This document shows positions 25,305 through 38,100 of a stretch of 64,000 nt of DNA, one piece after another. Below the pieces are notes generated by a model. The model was not told the origin of the DNA. It worked only from the letters and a program-made list of their open reading frames with translations, and ran no database searches. The stretch lies in the NCBI GenBank assembly GCA_964023205.1, contig OZ026837.1, forward strand, positions 12,439,479 through 12,503,478, in the 5' to 3' direction. How positions within the stretch are numbered: the first letter of the stretch is position 1; every line of letters starts with the position of its first letter. The translations under genes were made by a program, and so were the position numbers. This DNA comes from Lutraria lutraria. Lineage: Eukaryota; Mollusca; Bivalvia; Venerida; Mactridae.

Positions 25305-25880
25305 GTATTTATTCATAAACAATATCAAAGGGAAACTGTTAAATAACATTTTGTGCCATGTGCTTAACATCTTCATGATCTTGACATTTATTCTATGTTG
25401 AGGTTGTTTAATAACCATAAAAATTATCACTACTTGTACCTTGAAATCAAAAGTGCTGTTCATTACGTTTGACTGCTTCCTTATGGTTTGTAGTAAATCT
25501 TACCTACTGTTTTGTTGCCATGCAAGCAATTTAATTGATCTTTTGAACTTGAAGGATAATTAACCCATGTTATTAGAAATTTTATTACTAGCATCTTTGG
25601 TATTATAGTCTTAATACTGTCAAAAATGAAAATATGATCTGTCCAGTTTGTTCTACATTCTATACTCTTATATCAGCTTCAAATTTGTGTATTTAAGTTG
25701 TAATATTTATAATAAGCATTAAGTTTAATTACTATGAACAACTTTGTTTACTCACTGATTTATAAGTGTCATACTTCTGAAAATGGAGAGTATATATGCA
25801 GCTTGCTTAATCATTACTGTGTTATATATTTTTCTTATTTAATAGATTGTTTTGTTGAACCAAATTTGTTGATATTCCAG

Positions 25881-28800
25881 GATATTTTATCTGCTGCATT
25901 AGATGAGTCTGGTATAACTGCTGATGATGAGCCATTTGACTTTGATTTTTCTGCTCCGCCACAGCCTACTCAAGCTGCTGGTGTGCCGCAAGTTTCAGGA
26001 CAGGTATTTATTTGTATGATATGTATCAATTTAATTTCAGCATTTTATTTTACACTTTCTTGAAAATAAGTGGGTATGTGCAGCTGATATTTTATTCTCT
26101 ACATTTGAATTGGAGAAAACATGTTTATGTTAGTTTTGAACTGGGAGAATGCCAATAACTCATTAACTGTTGTGAGGTGTTTGAAGGTCATATTCACATT
26201 GGGAAGTGTGATTCATGGATACTGTTTTGTGATGATAATGTTTTACTGTCCTTCATTTCCCTTCTTAATGTACAGGGCCCTCATTTGACGTTTTTTGGGG
26301 CCGAAATTCGGCCCCATTCCCCTCCTAAAATCATATACTTTTTTCCCCTATTTTTGAAAAAAATTCCCCTAAAAAAAATGATTCATATTAAGTTATTAAC
26401 CTTTGATTAATAGTATATTAATGTATGTTGTATATTTAAATACAGCCATTTTAAGCTTAAAAGGCTTATTGCAGGGTTACAAGGCAGTTGAAAAAGATCC
26501 CCTGAAATTCCCCTTTTTCCTCAAAATGACGCAAAATTCCCCTACCTGAGGGCCCCGGGCCCCTTCCCCTAAAGTGCAGCTAGGGCCCTGATGTATTATT
26601 GAAGTATGTTAATCATAATGGGCTCAAATGTACATAAAATTAAATTCAATTTCTGATGTGAAACAAAATTTATGCAGATTTTCTTACCAACTTTGTATTA
26701 AATTCTAAATGGCTTATTTATGCACTCTGAATTTTAGACGCAGTTTTCAACACCTAACAACCAGGTTATTGTAAAGAGTCACCCTCCACCTGTAATAGTG
26801 AACGGTGATGGGACAAATGCACGGCAGCCAGTGTTTTCTAATGCTTTAAAATCTTTAGCAGCTCAGAATAATGGTACTCCACAAAAGATAGAAACCACAC
26901 ATGCCCTGGTAAATTTATTTTTTGTTTGAGAAAATATGAGCATCATTTTACTTGTTAAAACTTTATCAGAATATCGCATTTAGGTTGATTTAATGCATGG
27001 TTTTAAAAGAGCACCAACATCATTTAATACAGTGCTTTGATACTTATACAGTTGTTGCCTTGGACCATTACCAGTCTATACAACCTCGGTTTGACCTTGA
27101 CTGGATTAGCATTTCTAATGTTTAAGATAGGCTCTTTCTTGGATAAATTGATTTTACTGTTGTGTCTAGCACTACCGCTGCATACTGTAATGCTTTGATA
27201 CTTTCACAGATATTATCATGGACCATTCCTAATCCATCCATATTGTGCTACCTCAAATTCACCTTGACATTATTTGGATACATGTACCAAAGTTAAAGTG
27301 GGTTATTTTTCTGTTGACTAGATTATACCCTTTTCTGTAATATCAGTGGAAATTTCTTGGTGAATTACATTTTATTGTTTTGTTTAGCTTTATCACCACC
27401 TAACTGTATGTATTTTGGTTGTTATCACATCTTTTCTTGTTTATATTATAAAGAAATATTAGTCTACCATCTACTGTTATTTTTCAGTCCCCTGTTCTAA
27501 CTGGACAGTCTGGAGTTTCAGTTCTACAAAGATCCTCATCTAACCCTGCCATAATCAAGTTACCTGCTAAACAAGGAAATGTTGCCAACATTCCTCAGAT
27601 AATACGACAACAAAGTGCTCAAAGTGCAGCCACAGCTGGTAATAACACTCCAGGACGTACGAAAATAATAACTGTTAAACGTGTTGGGCCTAATGGAAGT
27701 ATTACTCAAAGTCGTTCATTTACAATAAGTGCTGATGCTGCTTCTGGCTTAGCTGGACAAAAGCTTGTTGTGCAGAGATCAAATGGTGGAACCAGTCAAG
27801 TTGTTCAGACTACATCTATGGCTCCTGTACAAGTACAACCGATTGGTTCTCAAGCCAGCGGAACCATAAAGTTACCAATAAGTGTTGTTCAGACTACCGG
27901 AAATCAAACTTTGCAGCCAAAGTCACTTAGTGTCACAACTTCTGGAAATGCAACTTCTTTTGAAAACCAATTTAAACAATTTACACAAACTTACCCAGCA
28001 ACTTCTGATGGAAAAGTAAATATTTCAGTGAAAGATCCTACATTTTCAACAAATGGTATTCAAAATGTTATAAGAACACAGCCACACATTATTCACATAA
28101 ATAGACCATTGTCTACCCAAAGTAGTACTATCGTCACAAAATCACTTTCTCAAACACATAGACTTGTACCTAGTCAGTCAGTGACTACTATCGGTAATAC
28201 ATCTAGCATGCGTGTGATTCAAAGACCATTCCAAAATGGACCAAGCAGAAGTCCTAGTTTGCAGCATAGCCAATCAGTGCCAGCAAATATGGCTAATTAC
28301 TCAAATATTCCACAACATTTACTTGAACAAAGAAAAACTAATTCGCCACCAGCTGTAGTTATAAGTCAGTCTGGTTTTGGTAACAGTGGAAAGATAGTGC
28401 TTAACAATCTGTATGAGAATGGTATGAATTCAGTCGATCCAATGTCAGCGATGCAGAGAAGTGTTCAAAGCCTTCCTCCACCTAAAATAACTAACAAGGA
28501 TATATCTAGAATGTGGTCAAATCAAGATCTCAGATTGAAAAATATCACACAAAGTGTGGTAAGTATTTTTTTTCTGTAATAAAGATAATTTTCGTGGTTA
28601 GAAATAAAAAGAAATTTCTTTTGTGAACTTTTCTCTTTTGTTAAGTCATATAAATGTTCTGAAATCATTAAAATTCTTTGATTGAGCAGTTATTATATAG
28701 AACTGACAGGCCTTTTAATGCCAGTTTTGGGTCCGGTATTCTCCCATTTTCCCCAATTAAAAAAGTATATATTCTTCATTGACAGAAAACATCATTTAAG

Positions 28801-29182
28801 ATGCTACCTACAGAAAATATGTTAGTCTTTCTTTAAAATTCCCAAATCAAAGGGACCTGATACCTGTTCCCCAAAACAGTAAAAAAAGGGCTGACTTATC
28901 ATTGTCATGTTTCATCTCTGTTATTTTTGTTGATCTAAGAAAAAGACTTTAAGCATTCTTCTGATCTGTACTAATTATTATTATACAACTCGACAATATA
29001 ATATCTGTTGAAAATACATTGATCATATGATTGAGTTTTACTTGACTGGCATGTTTGATTGTAGGTAAATCATTCCCAAGCTGTACCTAGACAAAGTTCT
29101 GTTGTTGAAGAGGAGGAGGAGGGTGAGGAAGTGGAAGGTTTAGGACAAGCTGAAACTTACAATGAATACATGCCTCCAAAAT
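25881..29182 (+). other. SBNO1: SBNO1 N-terminal exons 25881-29182
   Basis: Exons 25881-26003 ([20 protein letters not shown]), 26738-26908, 27488-28558 and 29065-29182. The third is 1,071 nt, 357 codons, rich in Ser, Thr, Gln, Asn and Val and without cysteine; it has no recognisable fold. Near its end [16 protein letters not shown] aligns with a short tryptophan motif in the human N-terminal region. The fourth exon has an [11 protein letters not shown] acidic run and [12 protein letters not shown], the conserved entry to the helicase domain. Confidence 0.92.
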
Positions 29183-32100
29183 GTAAGTTATTTAAGTTCA
29201 ACATCTCTTGAATTATTAACATTTTATCTTCCATAGAATTCCTGAACTGCTGGTTTTTGTACTGCTTCTTGGTGTAATTTTGCTACAAAAATTATACAAG
29301 AATGTAAATTCTCATAAAATTTGCATTGCAAATGTAACACATGCAGTTCTGGTAACAATGTTTGAACTCTTAGACAGAGTGCTGAATTACTCTGCTGAAC
29401 TACATAAAATTTCTTGTGCATTTCCTGAAGTTTAAAGCCCCATTAGCTTTTTGCTGTAGAAAAATATATGCAAAAACTTTTAATTGCTGATACTATCCCA
29501 AGATAATTATTACCGATGAAACAAGCCCTTTTACGTCTGAAAACATCATTTCACTGTGCTTTTTGCTTTTGTAAACTTGAAATATGTAGAGTGTGTGACG
29601 TCACTTTACTACTTGTGCATAGCATGACTGCGGGAAAACACAGGTGTTCTATAAATAGTATTTATTTCAGTGATACTGAAAAAAATATGATAGTGGTTTC
29701 GGAAACATTTTTTCTTGCTTATAGTATGCACGGGAGCAACACACACCGGATTCCTCTGTTATAGAACAAACAGAAACTATAAGGACTAATACTTTTATAA
29801 GCTTATGGGACTTTAATGTAAATTATTTTTTGTAAGTGTCTATTGATTCTTTAAAATGCAAACAATTTCGGAAAAATCTAATTTCTACCTATGTATACCA
29901 ATAAGCATTACTTTTATTTCAGTAAAACTTGGAATCAAGCATCCAGATGCTGTAGTCGAGACAAGTTCCATGTCCAGTATTGAACCACCTAACGTACACT
30001 ATAGAATTTCCATCCCAGAAAGTACCATAGATCATGGAGAGTTATCTGCCCTTCAGTTAGAATCTATTGTTTATGCATCACAGAGACATGAGATTATCTT
30101 ACCAAGCGGGGAACGTGCAGGCTTCCTTATAGGTGACGGTGCTGGTGTGGGTAAAGGTAGAACATTAGCAGGGATTATATTTGAAAACTACCTTCTTGGA
30201 CGTAAAAGAGCCTTATGGTAAGTTTTGTCTTGTGCTTTCTTGTATTTGGTCTGAAATTAATCTTGCAGAATTTTCCATGAAGTGCAGATTGAGTTGCTCA
30301 GGGTTTTCATTAGACATCAAACGTTTAGGGTCAATTATGACCCTTGGCTGTTTATAATTTAAGGAGACAGCCAAATTTCCTACTATTGTTGTAGCATATT
30401 TGACCCTTTGGTACAAATTCTCAAGAGTCAGAATCCTTATTTAATGCTAATTTCAAGGGTCAAAATACCAGTTTAAGGATCAAATAAAATCCCTGACTTG
30501 CTTATTATGTTTTCACAAATGTTATTTCCTTGTACAATGTTTTAACTACGTAAAGGCTGATAACATTTTATGTACTCGTATCTTTTGTAGGTTGAGTGTT
30601 TCTAATGATCTTAAAGTTGACGCTGAGAGAGATTTACGTGATATTGGAGCTCACAGAATTGATGTCCATGCCTTAAATAAGGTAAATACTTCTTTTGATT
30701 TTCTTTAAAAAGGAATCAGTCCACTTTAAGTCTGTGAATATAAAATTGATTCAACATATTTGTTTATACAATGCTTGAAAGAAGCATTCTGAGTTAATCA
30801 TGTTGAAATGACCATAAGGCCTCATTACATGTATGTAGGTGAGAAGCCCAAAGAATGTTCATTCAATATATCTCCAAGTTGTTATGTAAGTGATATGATT
30901 AAAATTTGTTCAGGATTACACTCTCAAGCTATTTTTACATTTCTTGGTTTTGCTTCAGTTTAAATATGCAAAGATATCTGGTAAGGACAATGGTCACGTG
31001 AAGAAAGGAGTGGTATTTGCCACTTATTCCTCGTTAATCGGAGAAAGTCACTCAAGTGGAAAATATCGTACACGATTTAAGCAGCTTGTCAAATGGTTGG
31101 GTAAAGAGTTTGATGGCTGTGTATCCTTTATGTGAAGAGGTACAACATAATATCTGTGCAAGTTTAATTGGAATAGTGAAATAAGTTTTTACTTAAAACA
31201 TTTAGTGTTGTTTTACTTAAAACTGAAATTACATGATAAAATTCTTAGTGATTTTAGTTATTTTGATATTCATATATTGTATTACTTTTACGTATGTCAG
31301 TATTGTAATTGATTGATTGTAATAGATACGATATGACGTAGGTAATTTCAAAACCTAGTTAACCTTGTGGCCAAAACCATCACTCGGTAATATTGTATTA
31401 AATGTTATCATTCAAATACTATGGAGCCTATTAAGGTGACCATTTGTTTATAAGAATATACATACTTCTTGTATTTATATAATTGATTATTTGCTTTAAC
31501 TGATAATTAGGTTGTATTTGATGAATGTCATAAAGCTAAGAACTTGTGTCCTACTGGATCAAGTAAGCCAACAAAAACAGGACAGACAGTGTTAGAATTA
31601 CAGAAGAGGTTACCTAAAGCTCGTGTTGTGTACGCTAGTGCTACAGGTGCCTCTGAACCAAAGAATATGGCTTACATGACAAGACTTGGTCTGTGGGGAC
31701 CTGGTACTCCATTCCCTGAGTTCGGTGACTTTATACAGGCAGTAGAGAGAAGGTTGGTACTATCAATGAACTTTGATAGTTACACTCACTTAAATACATA
31801 ATGGTTTCTGACCATAGATGTTTTTAATTAATGAAAAACTGTGAGGTTAATTAATGTTCTGAGTGAATACTGATTATATTTATATAACTTTACATTTATA
31901 CATTAGAAATAAACAAAGTGCCTAAAAAACATTCCTGAAGTTTTAAAATGCATAAAATCAGAGCAAACTTCTTTTTCTCCAAACTTTATATATTAAGTTA
32001 TGTTGTCAATTTTAGTCATGGAAAATAATTGGTTTGAGGTCTACACCTACGTAAAACACGCACCCAATTTACAACCTTATTATGGATGTATAAAAATGGG

Positions 32101-35100
32101 TTTTGTAATTTGTACACAAGTGATAACGGTATTCTTGGTGTTCCAAAAATGAAATCTTTTTATGTGATGTTTCTTTTTGTGTTACAGGGGAGTTGGTGCT
32201 ATGGAATTGGTTGCTATGGATATGAAACTTCGTGGAATGTATATCGCCAGACAACTCAGTTTTAAGGGTGTCTCCTTCAAGATTGAAGAGATTCCAATAG
32301 ACAAAGAATTTGTCAAAATGTACAATGAAGCTGTTCAGTTGGTAAGAATAATATGTTAAAATTACACTTAGTACAGTCAAACCTGTGTTAGCAACCTCCT
32401 TCTGATTAAGGCCACCATGTGAATAATGCCTTTCATTTAAACACTGCTATTGATAATTTAGACCAAATTACCTTTGAGTAAAGGCCATCTATCAATAAAG
32501 GCCACATCACAGCTTTCTGAAGGGTGGCCTTTGTTCACAGGTTTGACTGTATATCAAATCAGCAAAATGGTATCCTTTAACTTTAAAGATATGACCCACC
32601 TATTAAGATTGACAAAGTTCATGATAAGTTAGTATGGAGTTGACCTTTCACCTTTATGATAAATGTGTGATAGGCTTATAATGGCTATTGATTGTGTATC
32701 TTTGGTTTTGACTGATTTTGAAATTGTATTGCAAATTATGTGTGATTTTTATCATCAAGTCTTGTCTGTAAATTTTTAGGTATAACTTACGATCTCAACT
32801 GTTGATGTATTTTTTAATGAAAATTGTTATGGCATGTTAATTTCTAATCATCATCTATTCAGATTTCTTCATTGTTTATTTTAGTGGGTTGATGCCAGAG
32901 AAATGTTCCAGTCAGCAGCAGATTTAGTAGATGCTGACCACAGTTTGAGGAAAAGTATGTGGGGACAGTTCTGGTCAGCACATCAGAGATTCTTCAAGTA
33001 TTTATGTATATCAGCCAAAGTACCACACTGTGTACAGATAGCCAGAGAGGCACTGAAGGATGGAAAGGTAATGTGTTATGAATATTAAATGCTGAAATGA
33101 TTGTGTTTATTAAATAAAAAAGTTTCAGTTATAGTAAAGACATTGAATGTAGCCCCTTCTATAGTTTTTGGAACAGGTCTCTTTCATAGGAAATGTGCGG
33201 GTCGTGAAACACCAAATTGGGGAATTTATCTGCAGATGGGGAAATTTTCTCTTTATTTGGGGAAATCTATTTTTTTACTTGGGGAACAGAGCCAAATACC
33301 AGAGTACCAGACCCTTAAATGGCTATAGAAGTCTGGAATGGCATTAGCTGTATTTGTAAGATAAATGTAATAAGGTCTGGTGTGTTTTGTTTTCAGTGTG
33401 TGGTGATAGGTTTGCAGTCTACAGGTGAAGCTAGAACATTGGAACAATTAGAAGAAATGGGTGGAGAACTTAATGATTTTGTCTCAACTGCCAAGTAAGT
33501 TACACCAAAACATCCTTACCTATATTTTGTGATGCTGTTGGGTTGAAAAAGTCTAGAAATACCATATACTGGTTCCGCAAATAACGACAATTTTTTCCCC
33601 ATTTCCCCTCAATATATTGAATAAACGCATTTTCTATTATGTAATTATTCTTATATTTGTTCAGTCACTTTATGGCATGCAGATCCCATATCCTTCCAGG
33701 AAGTTAGAAAGAAAAATGCTTGTGATATGTTTATTGAATACCGGTATAATTTTTGATTCCCTGATCTTATGTCTATGTAATACATCTATTTTAGGGGTGT
33801 AGTGCAGACTGTTGTTGAGAAGCATTTTCCAGCTCCAGACAGGAGGAAATTCTTTGATATATTTGGCCTTGGCAACAACTCTATGTATAGCAACGAAGAC
33901 AGTAACTCTTCAATGTCTGGTAGTAATAAACGAAAAAAAGGTAAGTTGAGGTTCTGTCCCTTATTACTTGCCTTTGTGGTTGATTGGTTAAGTTCGCTGA
34001 CTCAAATCACTGTAACCTCTCACTAATGCAGGGTAGTGGGTTTGAGCTCCACTACCCACCATGTCTCTTTATGTGAGAAAGTAGGCAGTTGCTTACAGAG
34101 GATGAGAGTCTAGTACTGGGTCTTCCCAGGAATGACAGTTAGGTGAACTGACTGCCTCTCATATGACTCTGACTGTTCAAAAAGGGCGTAAAACTCAAAC
34201 AAATAAAATACACAAAATTTTTATGACAAGAGATCATGATGTAATGCTTGAATGTTCTCTGAGACTTTGGGCAATATATTTTTTGTTTTCAAATTATCTT
34301 ACTTTCATCTTTCTACTTGTAGATCAAGCTGCAGGTAATCCAGCTAAAAAATCTAAAGGTGATTCTGATGGTGATTCCTCATCTGATAGTGAGGAGAGTG
34401 AATTAGATTTTGGTCTCAGTGATACATCTGATGATGATGATGATTCTGATGACAATGATAACTTTAATCCATTTGGTAGTGGATCTGACAGTGATGAAGG
34501 TATGAAAGAGAAGATTTATATTACCAAGAGAAGTTTAACTCATTATTTTGTGGATTTTGTTGACTTGCTCAATGATTTTACTGTTAATTAATAAATTCTG
34601 GATGAAGCCGTCTTGAAATAGAATACTTGTTTGTGGTTGTACAATTTAAATAAAAACTATTAATGAATGATCTAAGGTTGAGATTGTGATGCTGTTTACT
34701 ATGCAGGAGTTATCTTTATTATACAGCCCGTAAAGGCACCTTCCCCTAAAAAAATTTCTTTGAAATCATGCAAATTTAACTCCTTGGAATTTCATTCCCT
34801 AAATGGTTTTCAGACATTAATTTTTTCCTAGTGTGTCTTCCCAAAGACTCCTGCTATGATTACTTCTGAGTAATGTTGTTTACTATGTGAATTGGAATTT
34901 ATTTCAGATCCATGGTTAAAGAAATCAAAAGCAAAAGTGAAAGTGAAATCCAAACACAAAGAAAAGAAGAAGAAAGAGAAAAAGAAGAAGAAAGAAAAGT
35001 CAAAGGATGAAGATGATCATTTTACAAGTGCTATGGCTGCTGCTGGTCTGCTCAATAAAAATAACCAACAATCTAATGGCAGCTCATCTAACAATAATCC

Positions 35101-38100
35101 TAGTAAGTTTAATAGATATAACATAATTAATACTAGCTAGACATTGGCTGGATCTATATAAATGACAAAGTGTGCAACTTTAGCAGTGACTGATCTTCTG
35201 AAAAATCTTTTTATCACTGGAGATTAGGTCCAGTGAAAATGCAAACTTTACTGGACCAAATAAACTTGTAGTGGACCAAAAAAGGTACGCAAGAAATTTT
35301 ATGTTCTGAAATATGATAAAACTATTGCCGACCATTGACCTTTTCAAATTTACCTGACCAACAGCAACTTTGTTGGGCTTGGTCCTCAGTCAGTGGCTAA
35401 ATTTGAAGACTGAGTAAACATCATAGATCAGTGTTAGGAGTCTATGGAAAATTGCCAAACTGTAAAAGTGTTCAAAAAGAGTGTAGGACATTAGCCTCCC
35501 GGACATTTGCCCCTCAATAAAAAAAATGGTTATGGGGACATTTGCCCCCAGTGCTTATTTCTAAGTGGACATTTGCCCCACAGTACTTAATTTTCAAGTA
35601 TGTTTTAAAACCAATGTAATATATAATGTTTTGGGAGGGGGGGGGGGGGGCAAATGTCCACTTAAAAATAAGCACTGGGGGGGGGGGCAAATGTCCTACC
35701 AACCATTTCTACTGGAGGGCAAATGTCCACATGACCATTTTTTCTTTGGGGGGCTAATGTCTGTATCCCGTTCAAAAACAGCTTTAAACACACTGAGACA
35801 CAACAACATCGTGCTGTCAGTGATGAAACTATGTATTTCAGGTGGTGATGCTATAGATAAAGCATTCCAGATGAAGAGAGAATTGTTAGAAAGAATTGAC
35901 CTGTTAGGTAGTAAGTTACCTGCCAACACACTGGATCAACTTATTGATGACTTGGGTGGTACTGATAATGTTGCTGAGGTAAAGCTTGTGGTTTTAATTG
36001 AAAATAAATTTGGCTTGCATATTTCTAAGATTGTAAATTTAATCTGCAATCATTTCATAAAGTATAGTGACTAAGATTGTATTCTAATTTTCATATTGAC
36101 ATTGAAAAAGTTAATTGCTGTAGTTTAGTTATTAACTTTTCACTAGACAGTTGATTAGATACAATTTTGAATTCTCAAGTCTTGAAAAGTTATTACAATA
36201 TAGACCTAGATGAAAACTTACCATTTATGGTTATAGGAGGCAAGTTAGTGAGATGTTGTTATTGAATGTGTTCTAGCATCTAAGAAAGTTTTGTTCTGGA
36301 AACATTAGTTGTGGTTCTATGTTGTTGCTGTTTAATTAATTTTCATTTGTTATTGTATTTAAGATGACTGGCAGGAAGGGTCGTGTTGTGTGTACAGATG
36401 AGGGTATCACTTATGAATCTCGCAGTGAGAATGATGTTCCATTAGAAATCCTTAATCTTACAGAGAAACAGAGATTTATGGATGGAGAAAAGGTATGGTC
36501 CCTTGTCAGAAAGTTGTCTTGTACATATTATAGTCAATGATTACAGTTCTGTGCTTTCTTTTCCTTTTTGTCTGAATATCATTGGCTTGGAATTTAAAAA
36601 AATAATTTTTTGACTGATTTGTATGTTGAATAACTTTTACTTGGATGTAAATCTGGTTTATTCTGATTAGCACTACTGAAGATTTGTCTGAACAGTTCTT
36701 GTAATGGACCGCTTCCGTGGTCGTGTGGTTATGGTTCCTGACTTTGTGTTTATTTTTAGCTTCGTACCGTACTAGATAGTTTCCGTTTATTTTACAGCAA
36801 GGGAATGTTCTGTTCAGCATGTTCACATTTTATATAGAGTGTTATGTATGACTGTTTAAATCTCACCCAAACTGAAGGGAAATGCATGCATCAACCGTGA
36901 AATTATGCAACTTTGCCAGTTTAATAGAATCTCACGTATGACTCAGTGTTTCTACTGTTTGTCCTTTCTTATATTGTGGTTTGATTTTTTTGTGTTTCAG
37001 TGCATAGCCATCATATCAGAGGCTGCCAGTTCTGGTATATCCCTCCAGGCAGATAGACGTGCACTAAATCAGAAACGAAGAGTACATATAACTCTAGAAT
37101 TACCTTGGAGTGCTGACAGAGCTATACAGCAGTTTGGTATGATCAGCATTTCTCCATTTAGCTTTGGATGTTTGCTGCAATTACATATTTATTGATCTAA
37201 GACTAAGAGAATGATTCTAAAAATTGAATGTTTGGACTTTTTGTCAATGCATAGCAATTACATATTTATTGTCTTTTACTGTGAATGATTCTAATAGGCT
37301 TTTTTAAAACACAGTATCAGCATGTTAATCACATTTTAATGATGTTTGTAGGACGTACACACAGATCTAACCAAGTTTCAGCTCCAGAATATTTGTTCAT
37401 GATCTCAGAGTTAGCTGGTGAACAGAGATTTGCTTCTACAGTAGCCAAGAGATTGGAAAGCCTGGTAAGGTTTTAAATTTGTCTGTTTAAGTGTTGTCAT
37501 TACCTAGTTGTTTAATTCAGTATCCTATTGAACATATTTTCTGTATTTGAAGGTAAAATGTCTAGTGCTGAATGCTTGCTATTCTGCTTCAGTTGTTTGA
37601 ATTTTGTATTATGTGTAAGCAAGGTTTTGTCAAGACAGTAGTTTGATTAATAATTATATTACTCCAGTCATTTAAACATCAGACCCTGTATTGAAACATT
37701 TACCCCATTTCTCATTTATGATTAGTCTTAATTTGCTTCTTGGTGAAGTCCTTAAGCTAATTATGAATTGTTTTTATGATTATTCAGGGTGCTTTAACTC
37801 ATGGTGATAGACGTGCAACAGAATCTCGAGATCTCAGTCGATTTAACTTTGATAATAAGGTTTGTATTGGTATCATTTTATTAGATATACAGTACAACCT
37901 CTACAGAGCGACCCTCTCTTAAGCAACAACCTCCCTTCAACAATAGCATGATTTTTTCCCACTGCACGATTTAACTATTAAGTTAACCTCTAGAGCAACA
38001 ACCTCTCAACAACAATATGATTTTGTTACTCTCAAAGAGTGTGCTTTGGAGAAGTTGTACTGTATTTGAAATCTGTCCTGTCAACTGTATCTTTCAATAC

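Larger units (their letters stand above)
29923..37464 (+). other. SBNO1: SBNO1 helicase-core exons 29923-37464
   Basis: Exons: 29923-30217 (Walker A), 30591-30681, 30959-31120, 31511-31752 (DECH and SAT motifs), 32188-32341, 32885-33067, 33397-33494, 33795-33940, 34323-34499 (Asp/Ser-rich acidic), 34908-35102 (Lys/Glu-rich, then Asn/Ser), 35842-35978, 36364-36492, 37001-37136 and 37352-37464 (arginine motif RTHRSNQ). All phases agree. The donor after 31120 is GTATCC, weaker than the others at position +5. The order of acidic and basic low-complexity exons between the two helicase lobes matches the vertebrate protein. Confidence 0.94.

Noticed and set aside
25734..25880. In-frame Met upstream of SBNO1 exon 25881 as the true start
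   Set aside because: The 49 residues it would add do not resemble SBNO1, and a CAG acceptor sits exactly at the start of the conserved [11 protein letters not shown] segment.
29224..29764. Open frames in the SBNO1 intron around 29.2-29.8 kb
   Set aside because: They overlap a TTAA-flanked MITE and are not conserved in SBNO1.
35565..36074. 169-codon open frame overlapping the foldback element
   Set aside because: It runs through poly-G tracts and the hairpin; only its part from 35842 is coding, as an SBNO1 exon with an acceptor at 35840-35841.
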